Source: Gamsiella multidivaricata (lineage: Eukaryota > Mortierellomycota > Mortierellomycetes > Mortierellales > Mortierellaceae). From it: a DNA stretch of 64,000 bases. A model generated the notes under the pieces. It was given only the letters and a program-made list of their open reading frames with translations, was not told where the DNA came from and did no database searches. Made by a program: the position numbers and the translations under genes. The DNA lies in contig NW_026251736.1 of the NCBI RefSeq assembly GCF_025024155.1, positions 1 to 64,000 on the forward strand, given 5' to 3'. How positions within the stretch are numbered: the first letter of the stretch is position 1; each line of letters begins with the position of its first letter. This document shows positions 1 through 12,336 of the stretch, piece by piece.

Positions 1-41
1 CGATTCTTTCTTGGTCCCTTCCACCCACACTAGTATAGCGA

Positions 42-272
42 ATGGCCGACAACAAGCGGCTCAGGGTGTCTAAGGTCAGTCGGCGGCTACTGTACGATCG
101 TTTTTATTTTTTCACGATTCACACTTCAAACTTCACATTTCACACCACATTTCACACTTCATCAATTGAGGAATATTGTCTATTCTTAACAATGCTTTCA
201 CTGCCTCCATAAACAGGCTTGCGACTCTTGCAGGAGGAAAAAAGTCAAGTGCGGTAAGTTAGTTTTCCTATT

Positions 273-308
<36 letters not shown>

Positions 309-3300
309 GCATGCTAAGACTGACTTTGTTTTTATTCTTCTTTTGGGTGCTTCCATACATAACTCAATAGATGCCATTCATCCGTTGTGCACCAATTGCG
401 AGACCTTCAACTACGAATGTAAGCGGCAAAATATATTTTTTGTTTCTACTTGTTTTGAGAAAGAAAAGAAATTTCGTCCACTTGTAATGCACGGCGGTCT
501 AGGCCTTCTTGCCCTTGACTAATCTTAAAGCGACAAGAGTCTGAACGGATCTGTTGTGCTGCAATCCCTGAGAATCCTTTGCTGGAGAGGGAGACTGACG
601 ATAGGCCTGCATTTCGTCTGATCGGAATAATACTACAACAATAGGCACATACAATGATCCGACCAAGAAGCGTGGCCCGCCAAAAGGTAAGGAGGAGGGA
701 AATCATGCACGGAAAAGAAAGGCAAAAAAGAGAAAAAAAAGAATAGAAGGCCATTGCAGCCGCGACTGGCTACAAAGGCTGCGTTGTTCTGTATGCGATA
801 CAAATGTCCACTCTTTTTACTTCGCGACCTTATTTCCTCTCAAAACTCACTCACTGCATCTGCTAACAACCCCAGGCAAACTTGTCCCCATGATGACAGG
901 TTATATCGAGGCGATAGAGGCGCGTCTCCATCGAATGGAAGGTCTCCTCGGTGGGCTTGTCAAGGACAAGGATCCGCGTGCAGAGATTGTCCGCGCAGAG
1001 CTGGATGCCATGGCGCGCGAGGCTGAGATGACGGGACTGAAGCTGAGGAGGTCCAAGGCGTACGAGGAGATCAACCATGTAAGCACGACATTACCGCTCT
1101 ACTGGATCGAATCAATCCTTGATAGTACTTTTGACTGACACGCGTCTTTTGTGTTCTCATAGGCAATAGGGGGCTCTTCTACAGCTGCATTGTCCAGCAC
1201 GTCGTCTCCAAAGGCCATAGTGGCTGCTTCAGGATCAGGATCGTCCTCGTCGTCATCACGGCCCCATAATCAACATATGCCTCAGCAACAGCAACAGCAG
1301 GAGCAACAACACCATCCACTCAATAACTACATGCCACCTAATCGCTCGGGGCCTCAGCAATCCACTCCTGGATACAGATCCCATGCAAGCACGCTATTGC
1401 ACTCAGATACCAGCTCGAACCAGAGATCCGCTCCTAGTCGAACCCAGCCTCTACTTCAGCCATCACCAGTGACCTCTGCTCCCAGAGGCCAGTATCAGTC
1501 ATATGAACACCCGCGTCATCCATCTTCATCTCAGATTCATCAGCGCCCTCAGCAGACGTTGCAACGACATCAATCTCAACCGCAATCTACTCTCGGGCCC
1601 AGTCCTCCATATCCAAAGCAGCAGCAGCAGCAGCAGCAGCAATACCAGCACTTGCCTCAGACCCGGCAACAAAATCAGCACATGTTGCAGCCTCAATACG
1701 GCCCGAGCTACGGAGATGCAGGAGTGTCAAGTTCGTCCCATCACGCCAGCTACACTGACAGCCGCGCACCGCTAAACCATTCTCGCCTAGGGTCGAATAC
1801 TCTTCAATCACATCATCAGAGCCAGCCCTCGCGCGAAAGAGACCACCATCGCTCCAGTAGTGGACACAGCAGCAACAGTGGCAGTGGCAGCTTTACCATG
1901 GAACATTACTACAGTTATAGCAGGAATGGTGGCAGCTATTCCACGGACTCGCATCGTATGGTTACGCATCGACCTTCGTTGACAGCTCACCAGCTCTCGA
2001 ACCCATTGACAGGGTATATGCATATCCCGGAAAATACTACAAAGGACGAGGCATTGATTCTGCCATCGCTCGATGTGATTGACCACCTGGTGGACATGCA
2101 TTTTCGTTTCGTGCACCCAGTCCTTCCGATGCTACACTACAAAACTATCTCTGACCAGATCCATCGCAACGAATCGCCACCATCACACTTGCTCTTTGCA
2201 GTCCTTGGACTAGCCTCTCGCTTCAGCGATAACCCCACATTTCGCGCACCTCAGCCAGGACTCGAGCGACCTCCCTGCACGATTTTTTACGAACGGGCTA
2301 AGTATTTTATCAAGGATGAATACGACAATTCCCAGATTGCGACTGTTCAATCTCTCCTCTTGATGGCGATCCAGCAGATGGGGTTCTGTGAGAGCCAGCG
2401 CGCGTGGCTGTATGTGGGCATGGCAATTCGTATGGCGCAGGATCTGGGCCTCAACAAGGAATCATCGGACCAGGAACAAGCAAGGAACAGATTGCAATGC
2501 GAACTACGCAAGAGGACGTGGTGGTCCGTCTATGTAGTCGAGCGTCTTGTGTGTGCAGGGCTCGGAAAGTATGCTACAAGGACATACCGTGGCTTTGTAG
2601 CGTGCGTATCTTTGAATTGCGGTAGGCTAACTGACTGACATTGGATTTCTTTGTGTCAATCCTAGGCCCTTGGCTATCACCCATAAAGATTCTGAGGCGT
2701 CATATCCGCAATACGTAGACGACGAGGACGAGGCGACAGCGGGCAGATCATTAACAGTTCAGTCGACATGCATTTCCAACTTTGTCCATCTGATCACCCT
2801 GTCAAAGATCCAAGGCAATGTCCTTGAGTACATCAAAGCCAAATACGGCTCACCATCAAAATCGGATAAAGGCATCAGGACTCCCTGTATTGGATCAGAG
2901 CAGGAACAGGACTGTGGCGTGGATACCAGTGCGGCGCGGTTCTCTTGTCTAGACAAGTCCTTAACGCAATGGCGACAGTCTCTTCCGGAATCGCTGCAGG
3001 ACCCAACAGCACAGTCTCCTCATTTTGGCCTTTTCCTTCATTTGACGTTCAACACCGTGATCATCCTGCTCCACCGACCTGAAGTGCCGAACTCTGCAAC
3101 CTCAGCATCCTTGTGTGCACAAGCGGCAGCCACCATTTCTGATATCACTGAGATCCTGATGGACGCCAAAGCCCTGACGTCGATGTTCATCAGCTGTCTG
3201 TACGCCATCTTTTCGGCGGGCATCATCCACTTCATGAATATCCCCAGTGTCAAAAGGTCTGCAGCGTCCTCGAGTGCCAGCCCACTCACCTTAGTGCCCA

Positions 3301-4655
3301 GCGCACCACTTCCCAGCCACACCATGTCAGCCAAGACGAATCTGAAGCGTTGTATTGATGCTCTCAAGTTCCTCGCTAGTCATTGGGTCAGCGCAGCAAG
3401 GCGTGCTAAGATTTTGGAGGATCTCTTGGATTTAAAGCATGTGAGTTTGAAGGATCTCGAAGTCGATACATTCAAAATGTCGCCTGTGGGACCATCCTGG
3501 GCACTCGAGTCTCAATATAAGGAAGCACTCGTCGGACCACGAGAAGGTCAGGACAAACTGCGACAACAATGCCGGTCGAAAGTGATGGCGATTCACTCTT
3601 TATTGGCCAACGACGATGAGTTTAGAAAGATGCAGCGGCGTAGGAGCACGACTTTTGGGGACCAGGATGGCGATGATAACATGGAAGCCGATGGAGAAGA
3701 GTCATCCCAGACGGAGGAGTCAGAGATGAGGTCGCAAGTAGAGACGCCCATGAGCTCTGCCAACGCGAATGAATCTCCAAACTCAATCTCGCCCACATTC
3801 ACCCGACCATTTATTGGACTGGGCGTCCAGTCGCCATTCTCGTCTCCGCCTTCAGCATCATCTCCAGCTTCTGTTCGTACGGAAAACAGCTCAGTTCAAC
3901 AGCCCTCGGAGACGGACCCCTCAATGATGCTCGCCACCGTCAACCTCGGTCTTTCTGACAGCCCGGCAGTCGTTCAGGACAAAGCTCAAGCGGACATCAA
4001 GGCCGAGGGTAGCGTTGAAAGTTCAGGACTTTTGCGGCACGACAATGGCTTGCTTGTACCCGTGACCATGACCACACTGGCTCACGGAGGCACCTCTCCT
4101 TTGTTGAACACGGATTGTAAACTTTCCGTGACGAATGGAAAGAGCGCTGGTACAAACAATGCACCGAGCAAGCAAGGCGCCATGCTTGACCCCTTTTCCA
4201 TGCCCAGTAGCATCGATTGGAACCGTGATCGGAGGCCCAGTGACAGCGGTGAAAGCGGTGCAGGGCACCAGACAGGATCTCAGTTCAACACGGTCTGGAC
4301 AGTGGACTCATTGACTAATCGCACGACCGCACGCTCAGCTGTATCTTCGGCCATCGCCCCTTCAACCGATACGAAGCAGGACGAGCGCATGCCCGATAGC
4401 GATGGCAGGCAGATAGCATCGGCGACACCCAACACTTCGGCCATCGCTGCTCAGGCTCCCTCTCTCTACTGTGAATCTAGTACACACGCTTTTCCGGGGT
4501 CAAAATTAACGGATCGTGATGATCAGGATCTGGTCTGGAATGATATGCCTCCAACGTTAGGTCTGGACGAGTGGACTGCATATATCGGGGCCATGATGAT
4601 GCGCTGGCTCTATGCTTCTGGCCAGTCCTCTCCACGTTCGACTACATCAGCATAG
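42..4655 (+). CDS. Zn(II)2Cys6 fungal-specific transcription factor
   Basis: Model: join(42..74, 217..253, 371..418, 645..686, 876..1078, 1163..2568, 2666..4655), which closes in frame at 1252 residues. The N-terminus carries a binuclear zinc cluster, CX2CX6CX6CX2CX6C, spread over exons 2-4; the sixth Cys codon is split t|gc by the intron at 419-644. A short helical linker with coiled-coil character (exon 5) follows, then a long Ser/Gln/His-rich region with polyQ near 1616-1641. The fungal_trans middle homology region starts near 2050 (motif FRFVHPVLPMLH) and spans the last intron (GLGK|PLAITHKD). The C-terminal third is acidic and Ser/Thr-rich, possibly an activation domain. The family binds DNA in the nucleus; the target genes cannot be read from the sequence. 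The ATG at 42 is the only start I see joined in frame to the cluster, but it lies at the window edge, so an upstream exon cannot be excluded. Confidence 0.88.
276..306 (+). repeat. (CAG)n microsatellite inside intron 2 of the zinc-cluster gene
   Basis: About ten uninterrupted CAG units begin roughly 20 bases after the GTAAGT donor at 254. The tract lies in the intron, not the exon, and supplies many AG dinucleotides, yet the exon resumes at the TAG acceptor at 370. Confidence 0.85.
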
Positions 4656-4826
4656 CACGTCTCTCTTTGGCCATATTATGCTCATGCATTGTACATTAGA
4701 AACTCTAGCAAGAAAAAATAATAATAGCAATGGAGCATCCGGCCAATACTGCCGTTCATCTCCATAATGCGTTCTTGCAACTCTTTTCTATCTTGTTTAT
4801 TGATGATTATGATGAATACATCACTT

Positions 4827-7468
4827 CTAGGCTGGACCCTTCGCAACACATTCAGTTGTGCAGAACTTTCGCCCAAACTTGTCAAAGGGTGTCAGGTTGT
4901 CGAGACTCTTGCCACACGCGACGCACACGTTCTTGCCCTCCTGCACAGCTCTCCGAGTTGTCTCTGCCTGCCTTTGCACCGCCATACGTGCCTCCGCCGC
5001 AGTCGCTCGTCGTTCACGTTCCAGACGCATACGCATCTCTGGAGATAAATGTGTATTGGCCGCAGATATGCTAGCCATGTTCTTGGTCATGACACTAGAC
5101 GACGCAGGTGAAGACGTTTTCGTCAAATTTTGGCCAACAGGTGCCGTGGGTCGACTGGCCTCACGGGTCTTTTTGCGGTCACGCTCGGCCTCCAGAAGCT
5201 TGCGTGTCTTTTCCTTGGCCTTTCTCTCCTGTTCCGCTTCCATTTCCGGGGTAAGTGCTGAAGGAACATGAGCCCCACCGATCCAGTCCCAGGCCTCGGG
5301 AAGAAGTGCCATGGCTCTCCTGAATGCGTTTCTTGTCTCCTTGTCCTTAGCAATATCATAAGCCGTGAATGATCCGGCCCCGAGCGCAGAGGATTCTTCT
5401 TCTCCTGCTTCCAGTTGGTTGCTCAAGGTCGAAGCCGAAGTAGTCGTAGGGTCAGCCAAATGTTTCTCAAGAAGCAACTTGACCACCTGTGCCTGACCAT
5501 GATGAGACGCCAAATGCAGAATTGTTGGTGTCCTTCGAATGTCGTACTCTGTGCTTGTGGTGAGCGGCAAGAGCTGAGACACATCGATTCCATGCTTCAG
5601 CAATTGACTCGACATGGCCTCTGCACGCCCCTTCTTCACAAGCTCGATCAGCTTTGCCAGCTCTGGCGATAGATCTGGTACAACAGGCTCTTTCTGAATA
5701 TCACCCAAACCGTCCTGGTCCTTGGCCGATTTGGCATGCGAAGCACTCAAAGCCCTCTCCAGTGCCTCTTGTTCTGCCGCCTCCTTGCGCCTCAGTGCGT
5801 TCTTGGTCAACACGGACACCTTGACGGTCGTCAGCTCCTGGTATGCGCGTTTGAGCTCCGAAAGTGTGGGCCTTCTTGTCATAAAGGGAATGGATCGAAG
5901 GCGTCCCTGGCGTTCCGCGGCCGAAATCACAGAGTTCTCGTAGAACAGCACACGGCGATTGTTTCCTGGAGAGTGAACAAAGACACACTCGCTCTGCTTG
6001 ATCCAATGCGACCAACCGTCCAGCAGCTCACGGACCTCGAGTTTGAGGGCCTCCTCGTTGTACATACGAATACGCGCACCCGCAGAATTGGCAATTCCGT
6101 GCGTCCCCTGCGATCCTCCTTGCTTGCGTCGGACTAAAAACACGAATAAACAGAATGAAAAACGTTAGTTTCTTGCATGAGAGTGATACTCAACGGATTC
6201 AACGGAATGATGTCAAGCTTCCTACCAGTGTAGCGATGGAATGTCTTGTGTGCGACCAATTTCAACTCTCGACCGTGGGAAGAGAGCTGACCAGCAAGAT
6301 CGACAACCACGCCCGCAAAATGGCCACCACCGATCATGATGAGAGTCCAATATCTGGCCTGGTTTGCAGGTTTCATAGGAGTTGTCTGATGGAGATGCTT
6401 TGCTCTTTCGTACTTGATCCAGTCCGGTTCGTGTTCCTCCTCTTCCTCTTCCTCGTCCGCTTCCTGATCCAGTAGAGTTTCCTTCGAAGCATCCCGATCT
6501 TCGTCCTTAGTTAGGACTGGCTCTGAAGGGTTGATGATGGGTTCCTGAAGACTACTGTCTGTACCGGGCTGTTCTGATGACTCTGGCGTGGACTCCACTG
6601 CAGCTGTGCCAGCGGCCGCAGCCCTTCTGGCCTCTCTCCTGGCCTTATTATTCTTCTGCTTCTTGATGACGGGTGCCACAGGGAACTGGAGCGACTTCAG
6701 ATACTCCACAATGTTGTCAGACTGTCCCTTGCTCGGCAGAGCGTTCTTGTAGATCCCTAGTCGCACAGTTTCATCGTAAAGCGGACTAGTGAACCAGATC
6801 ATGGGCGACATCCTGGCCTCGAGAAGCTGTTGCTCCAAAGTCCGTTGCTGGTGCACAAGCATCGGATCCTGCTGACGCGTCTTCTGGCTCTGCTTAACCG
6901 TAAGCTCCAGCTTCTTCATCAGTGACTTAACAAGTGCCTCCTGATCCGCTTCCCCCGTGTGTTCAACATTATCTTTATGGCTGCTGCTGTCGTCTTCGCT
7001 TGTACTGTCCTCGCTGTCGGATCCAGAGATACTTGAGAGATCCTGCATCATGTTCTCAAACTGATGCTCCGTGATGGGTTTGGCGCGTTTATCGAGAAGC
7101 TGCTGCTTGAGGTTATATCGGTGCCAGTCCAGCTTGGCATGCTCACGTTGCTTCTGAACGCTTTCGAATTGGGCTATACCGCAGACTCTGCAGGAGGGAA
7201 CCGCATTGTCCAGAGAGGTCACGACCGCAGCGGTCTTACTCTCGCGGGTATGGATCGGGATTGGATTGAGTTCAGACGGGTCAATGGCTTGATCTTCGGT
7301 CTGGGTCTTGAGGACGAGCGTGGAGACGAGTTCTGGAGGGAGGAAGAAGAGAGAAAGGGATGTCGGGGGTATTGCTGGTGCTGGTGTCGGTGCTGATGCT
7401 GAGGAAGAGGGTGAACTGATATGTTGGTCCTCAGCCTGGTTCTGGTGGGCTGTGGTGTTGAGCGACAT
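4827..7468 (-). CDS. VMS1: Vms1/ANKZF1-type tRNA endonuclease (ribosome quality control)
   Basis: Model: complement(join(4827..6133, 6226..7468)), phase-1 intron, 849 residues. In order: a leader with LSLFFLPPELVSTL, a C2H2-like finger near residues 86-112 (CRVCG...H...H), an acidic Ser linker, then the VLRF1 domain interrupted by the intron. Immediately after the splice is the GGSQG loop (about 420-424), whose Gln is the catalytic residue of the eRF1-like fold in Vms1. One ankyrin-like repeat lies near 617-641, a charged coiled coil rich in Glu/Arg/Lys follows, and a C-terminal treble-clef finger (CVACG...FCTTEC) matches the Vms1-associated type. Known role: releasing stalled nascent chains from 60S ribosomes by cutting peptidyl-tRNA, plus Cdc48 and mitochondrial stress links. 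The gene converges on the zinc-cluster gene, with 171 bp between stop codons. Family assignment is firm; the symbol follows the yeast orthologue. Confidence 0.93.
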
Positions 7469-8159
7469 GGTGGCACAATCCCCTTGCTTGTCTGATATGC
7501 CTTGAAATGAGAGGGAGGAGCGGGAGGAGTGAAAATGAGAAAAGGAGGATGGAGGATGGAAGGACTAGGCGATGAGAGGATTTCGATGTGGAGATGCAGG
7601 TGCGATCAAGAAAAGAGAACGTGAGATCAAGGGGCAGGAGAAGGTGTGAAAAATACCGCTTTTATAGTCCAGTATATCGACCGCAGCAACTCCAATGGAA
7701 TGTGCGTGCTCCAATTGACCAATCGACTCCGGCAGGCAGGCGCCCATTATCTACAATCTATACGTACAGAACTCGTACTAATTGTCAGCCTTCTTGGGGA
7801 GGGAGGGGGCATGCTGCCACCCCTCCTCCCAACGATGGCGCATGTCAAAAGAGGCGTTCACCACGAGGATCTACCCCTAGAAGAAAGGGATGCAGCACTG
7901 GCAAGGAAAGGGCGTTGGATGCAGCTGTTGCATATCAAGTCAATAGTCGATAATCAGATTGCGACCTTCTTCGGGGATGCATAGGCCAGGTCACCTTCGC
8001 TTTTGTAAGGATTGGATCGCAGCCTTATCCACACACCCCTGCTCCTTCACATCTCTTTTCCAACCTACATTCCCACTTGCTCACTCGCCGTTCAATGAAG
8101 GGATGCTATAACTTTCGTCCTTTACTCCCATCTTCGATTGTCCAGTTGCCTCCAAGACA
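7469..8159. other. Intergenic, upstream of the Vms1 gene
   Basis: Presumed 5' region of the minus-strand Vms1 gene. It has purine-rich stretches (7505-7640) and short ORFs without family features or splice support. I see no RNA gene. Confidence 0.5.
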
Positions 8160-9247
8160 ATGAAACGTCCGCTGGATCGTAACATTAATCCAACCTATTT
8201 CTCTCTTGCTACAAAATATATATCAACGATTCGCTCATCTGATAGCAAGAGTGGACATGGTGTATCCATTAAAAGCGGGTTCGATAGCATTGGAGGCTCA
8301 GTGGACGATGGAGTCAGAGTTGAGGAGTGCCCACAGATAAGAAAGGCGGCAGAAATCAGCAGCATGTCGATATCCATCGTCTAGACAAGCACCGAGAACG
8401 TGATCTCGACAGCTACACTGCAAGGACACTTTCACTTTTCTTACAAACCGCAACTGGCGCGGATTAATAAGGTGCCAATAATCGCGAACGAGCCAAAGAT
8501 GGGCACCAACACCTGAGTTCTTAAACCAGGGCAACCTCGGCCCGCGTGAGCCACCGACCAAGAGGAGCCATCAGCTCAGAATTCACTATCCCCACCGAGC
8601 CCTACAGCCTGGCACGGTATCCATGTCGAGGCATCTGACACAAGTACCTCTTCCACTCCTCCCAGCAGCCCGTTATCTGTTCAAACTGTGTCCACTGATA
8701 ACCCCTTTCCGACCACGTTGAAATCCCTCTAACGACAACCTACGAGCCTGTCCAGCTCAAGGACGTCGCGTTCATCTCTTCATCTTCGACTGACTTCCAT
8801 ATCCCTAGCATCGACGGCGACCATAAGGACCTATTCGGAAAACAGGACATTGCTGTTGAGGATACTGGCAGTAATATTTCGCTTACAACCAATATCAATG
8901 CATCCACGAACGTGGTATCACCTATTGCATTGACTCTCACCCCACACAGTTCATTTACACCGGAACCGACATTCACTCCGTCCTAAAAATCAGCGACCAT
9001 TGACCGGCCCCTGGGTATCAAGGCTTTGTTGCCAAATCAAGATCGCGTATTGCCGTATGTATCGATGATAGATTGCCGCCATCTTGCATGGTATACAGGC
9101 GGAAATGATTTTTTCAATGAGATTAAGTGCCTGAATGTGAAAATGGTTGCGCACTATTATGACAAAGCCATTCATTCTATGGTTAAAAGTGGATAGCAGA
9201 CTGAACTATGCACCAGGTACCCGCCATCTCTTCCTCTACGTATGTAA
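8160..9247 (+). pseudogene. Probable decayed protein-coding gene, family not recognised
   Basis: From the ATG at 8160 one frame reads as ordinary protein (MKRPLDRNINPTYFSLA...) to about 8732 but is broken by stops at 8382, 8514 and 8547 and ends at 8730. Near 8700 the coding-like signal passes to another frame, which carries segments such as YEPVQLKDVAFISSSS and, after a stop at 8984, PLGIKALLPNQDRVLPYVSM and FFNEIKCLNVKMVAHYYD, with further stops at 9194 and 9245. No intron arrangement that I could find removes the stops. The composition of the readable segments, not homology, is the evidence, so this is an inference; an unrecognised multi-intron gene is the main alternative. Confidence 0.45.
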
Positions 9248-9814
9248 GAAGTCTTCTCCAGCTATAAAAAGATTGGCAAAAAGAAAGAATATATACCATA
9301 TGGGACAACGGACTTGTTTTCCACGCGGTATCCATCTCATTAACTCTTCAAGCCTACTCAGTTAATAACGCGCTCCATTCACCAGGGATCATCTACCTGA
9401 CATACGACTCATTTTTTCCCCAGTTTGCCGCACTCATCTAGGCTCCTCTGTTCCCCTATTGTGAAATTGGCTGTTCTTATCATTCACGAACTTGGCGAGG
9501 AACTCTCTAGGAGGATACTGTCGGCCGACATACCAACGCCACCAGATCTATTAATATTACCATTACCATTACTAATAGGCGCATTATCATACAGAAAAAG
9601 AAGCGGAATGCGCGGCTTTATTGATCTATGGAGGATCGGCTCGCTGCACTGGTGCTTATCGGTGGCTCGACACGATGCGCAAAGGACACAGGCCACGTGC
9701 CTGAACTTTATTGTCCTGACACAAGAAGCTGCGCGAGACAAACTCACGCCCTTGTATCAGAACTGCACTTTTGAAGGCAGATCGCCCTCACAGACATACA
9801 CATCAGACTGAGCC
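9248..9814. other. Intergenic, upstream of the SOSS-B homologue
   Basis: No supported gene. Open reading frames occur on both strands at 9425-9811 but show no domain, and they overlap the likely promoter and 5' UTR of the gene starting at 9815. Confidence 0.5.
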
Positions 9815-11390
9815 ATGAATCGGACACACATGGGTCGTGGTCCCGGGGCCAACCTCCCCAACAATGGTGCCAACAACATCGCCAATGGTAATAACAACAA
9901 TAGCATCAATATCATCAACAACCAAAACAGCAGCGGTGGGGGTAACAGCCTCGTACGTGCCAACACCACCCCGCCATCCGCCACCAGTGCCAATGGTCTG
10001 CCCTTGACGCTCATCGCAGAATTGCGTCCGTCCATGCGTGGGTTCAATACTGAATGCATCATTCTTGAGAAAGGCAGGTCATCATTACCTCTACGATTTT
10101 GCCTGGTGGAGATCATCTCTGCATTACTCAGACTTGTGCACAATCGACTTGAGGACTGCCTCTAATCGCCCTTTTTGTATTGTCATAGCCGCGGAACCAC
10201 GTCGAGTTTATGAGACCCAACTACTGTCAACATTCCTCGCTGCGGACCGAACAGGAAGCGTATTACTCGTCCTCTGGGGCGAGGAAGGGGCGCTCTTGCG
10301 TAACGGAGATATGATCAGAGTACAAGGAGGGTACGTTACAGTTACTCGCTATAGCTGTGAGCAGGAACCCGTTGCGTTACAACTACGTTCACCTTATTGA
10401 CCATTCTAATGCCTGGTGTATTTCACCCCTTGATCATATAGAGAGGCGAAAATGTACAAGGGATTCATCCAACTTACGACTGCAAAATACGGAAAATACA
10501 AAAAGATTGGCGAGGATACGATGGTCTTCTTTGAGAAACCAAACTGGAGCGAATGCGAATGGGTTCATGATCAACAAAACAAGGCTGCCCCGATGGTAAA
10601 AGAAAAACATTGCGGGTAAAAGTCAAGCTATGCTATTGTAGAAGAAAATAGCGGCTCATGCGTGTGATTCATATTGTCTTTGCTGTAGATACCCATCAAT
10701 CCGATCACAAAAATGCCCATGGTGCCCAATGGTGCTCAACCCATGATGCCCAACGCTGTCCCACCCATGATGCCAGGTGGAAACATACAACAGCAGCGAA
10801 ACATGCAAGGCAACAACATGCAGCCAGCCATCAATCCAGCATTCCGCGGAGATCAGCGACAGGGTCCAAGACCCTTTAACCAGAATGGGGGCTTTCCCAT
10901 GGCAGGACCTCCAGGACAAGGACCAGCAGGGTTTCATAACAAGGGCAATTTCGGTGGCCCTGGAGGAGGACCTGGTAATCAAATGCAGCAGCAACAACAA
11001 CAATTGGGTGCGAATGTAGCTCCAATAGGACCAGTTGGAGGCCCGAGCGGTAATAGACCTCATCACGGATCATATCAAAACCATGGCAATCAAAACCAGA
11101 ATCCGAACCAGGGTGCAGGCGGCTCTGGGCCGCCAAACAATCACCATCCATCGGCCGGTCGTCTCCCTAAACACAATAAGCACAAGGTTCATCGAGATCT
11201 GGATGCGCCTGATTCATATCCAAGCCCACGGACGGGACTGAACAACGGCGTGGACGAGTTTGCAAGGGATATGAAGCTAGTGGCACAAGGCGGAGTAGGA
11301 CTTGGGATGGGACAGGGAAACCAAGGTGGAGGCGCAGGATCAGCAGGGTCAGGACATATGCGGAAAAAGCCAAAGGTCGAGACAGATTGA
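9815..11390 (+). CDS. SOSS complex subunit B / hSSB1-like OB-fold protein
   Basis: Model: join(9815..10073, 10189..10330, 10442..10595, 10689..11390), 418 residues, closing in frame. After an Asn/Gly-rich leader of about 65 residues comes a single OB fold (about 68-175). It matches metazoan SOSS-B at several points: ELRPSMRGFNTECIILEK; DRTGSVLLVLWGEEGALL, followed by the GDMIRVQGGY strand; and GFIQLTTAKYGKYKKIGE with the closing VFFEKPNWSE. The C-terminal 230 residues are Gln/Asn/Gly/Pro-rich, like the disordered tail of hSSB1. The known family binds single-stranded DNA at double-strand breaks and works with INTS3 in repair. The first intron needs a GC donor (AAAG|GCAGGT) to keep frame. Function in this fungus is inferred. 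Confidence 0.85.
10074..10188 (+). other. GC-AG intron in the SOSS-B gene
   Basis: Exon 1 must end with one leftover base for the OB-fold frame of exon 2. No GT donor in that phase is present nearby, whereas AAAG|GCAGGT at 10073/10074 fits, with TCATAG at the acceptor. Confidence 0.6.
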
Positions 11391-11396
11391 AATAAA
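11391..11396 (+). terminator. Polyadenylation signal of the SOSS-B gene
   Basis: A perfect AATAAA begins directly after the TGA stop codon (11388-11390), so the 3' UTR may be very short. Whether this element is used is inferred. Confidence 0.5.
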
Positions 11397-12336
11397 GTAA
11401 AGAAATCAGACACTCTATACTACAATATTCCTGTCGATCAGCACAGCCGATATGATTGTGGCAATCACGACAAAAAAGAAAGACGCGCAGCGGTGGCTGT
11501 GCGTGCCTGTTTCTTTGATCTTTTTCTCAATAAAAGAAAGAAGGGTCTCTTTCCGTTCAGGCTAAAGAGGGGAGCGCACTGCGTACTGTGCACTGCGGTA
11601 ATAACATGAACAGCGCTTGGCCTGTGCAGTAACATACAGATAACTGAGTTACGACGACAACAAAAACAAGAGAACAACAGCTTTACTGAGAATGACAATG
11701 ACACCGCTGATACTCCGTTTTGTTGCTCAATGGATCGCATGGTCGCCTTGCCAAAAGAAATGACCGTGTGACGCGGGAGGTGACCATCCTTGGCCCAAGG
11801 AGTAACAGGCTGGTGTATATACTTGGACAAGGACATGGTTTTCCGTAAAAGTTCAACAGTGAGAGCAGTTTTTTTCTCCGCAGACAAATGAGCGTAAAAA
11901 ACAAAGGTTCATGGGCAGTGGACAATCCCTTTTGTCTCTCATCCTCTCTCATCACCACCATCCCCACACTTTACACTTCGCACTAACACTCATCCCCACC
12001 GCAGAAGTCAGTTTTTTGGGGTAAAGCCAATACCTTAAAAGTCTCACTCTTATTTACTCGTGGTCTTCCTATTCGTGGGTACCACCTTCTTCGCAGAGTA
12101 GAATATATACCCTTTCTCTTCCACCTCCTCTTTGCCCTTCCCTCCACTTCCTCAACACTTCCTCAACACTTTCTCAGCATTTCCCTTTCCTTTCCTCTGG
12201 ACCCTCTTGTCTTCGGCCCCTTTCGCCACGCATTTATCTCAATTTTTTTTTCTTTCTCTTTCCAAGACCACCTTCCTCCCATTTCTATTGTATACCACCC
12301 ACTCATTCATTCTTAACTCCTACTATCGACTCATTG
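11397..12336. other. Intergenic, between the SOSS-B and coiled-coil genes
   Basis: No supported gene. From about 12110 to 12300 the plus strand becomes strongly pyrimidine-rich (TTTCTC/CCTC runs), a common pattern just upstream of transcription starts in this window, ending at the ATG at 12337. Confidence 0.5.

Noticed and set aside
8382..9196. In-frame TGA/TAG codons read as recoding (selenocysteine or read-through) or as evidence of C-to-T mutation (RIP)
   Set aside because: All three stop types occur and a frameshift is also needed, so recoding is unlikely. Every stop codon is one C-to-T change from CAA, CAG or CGA, so that observation carries no information.
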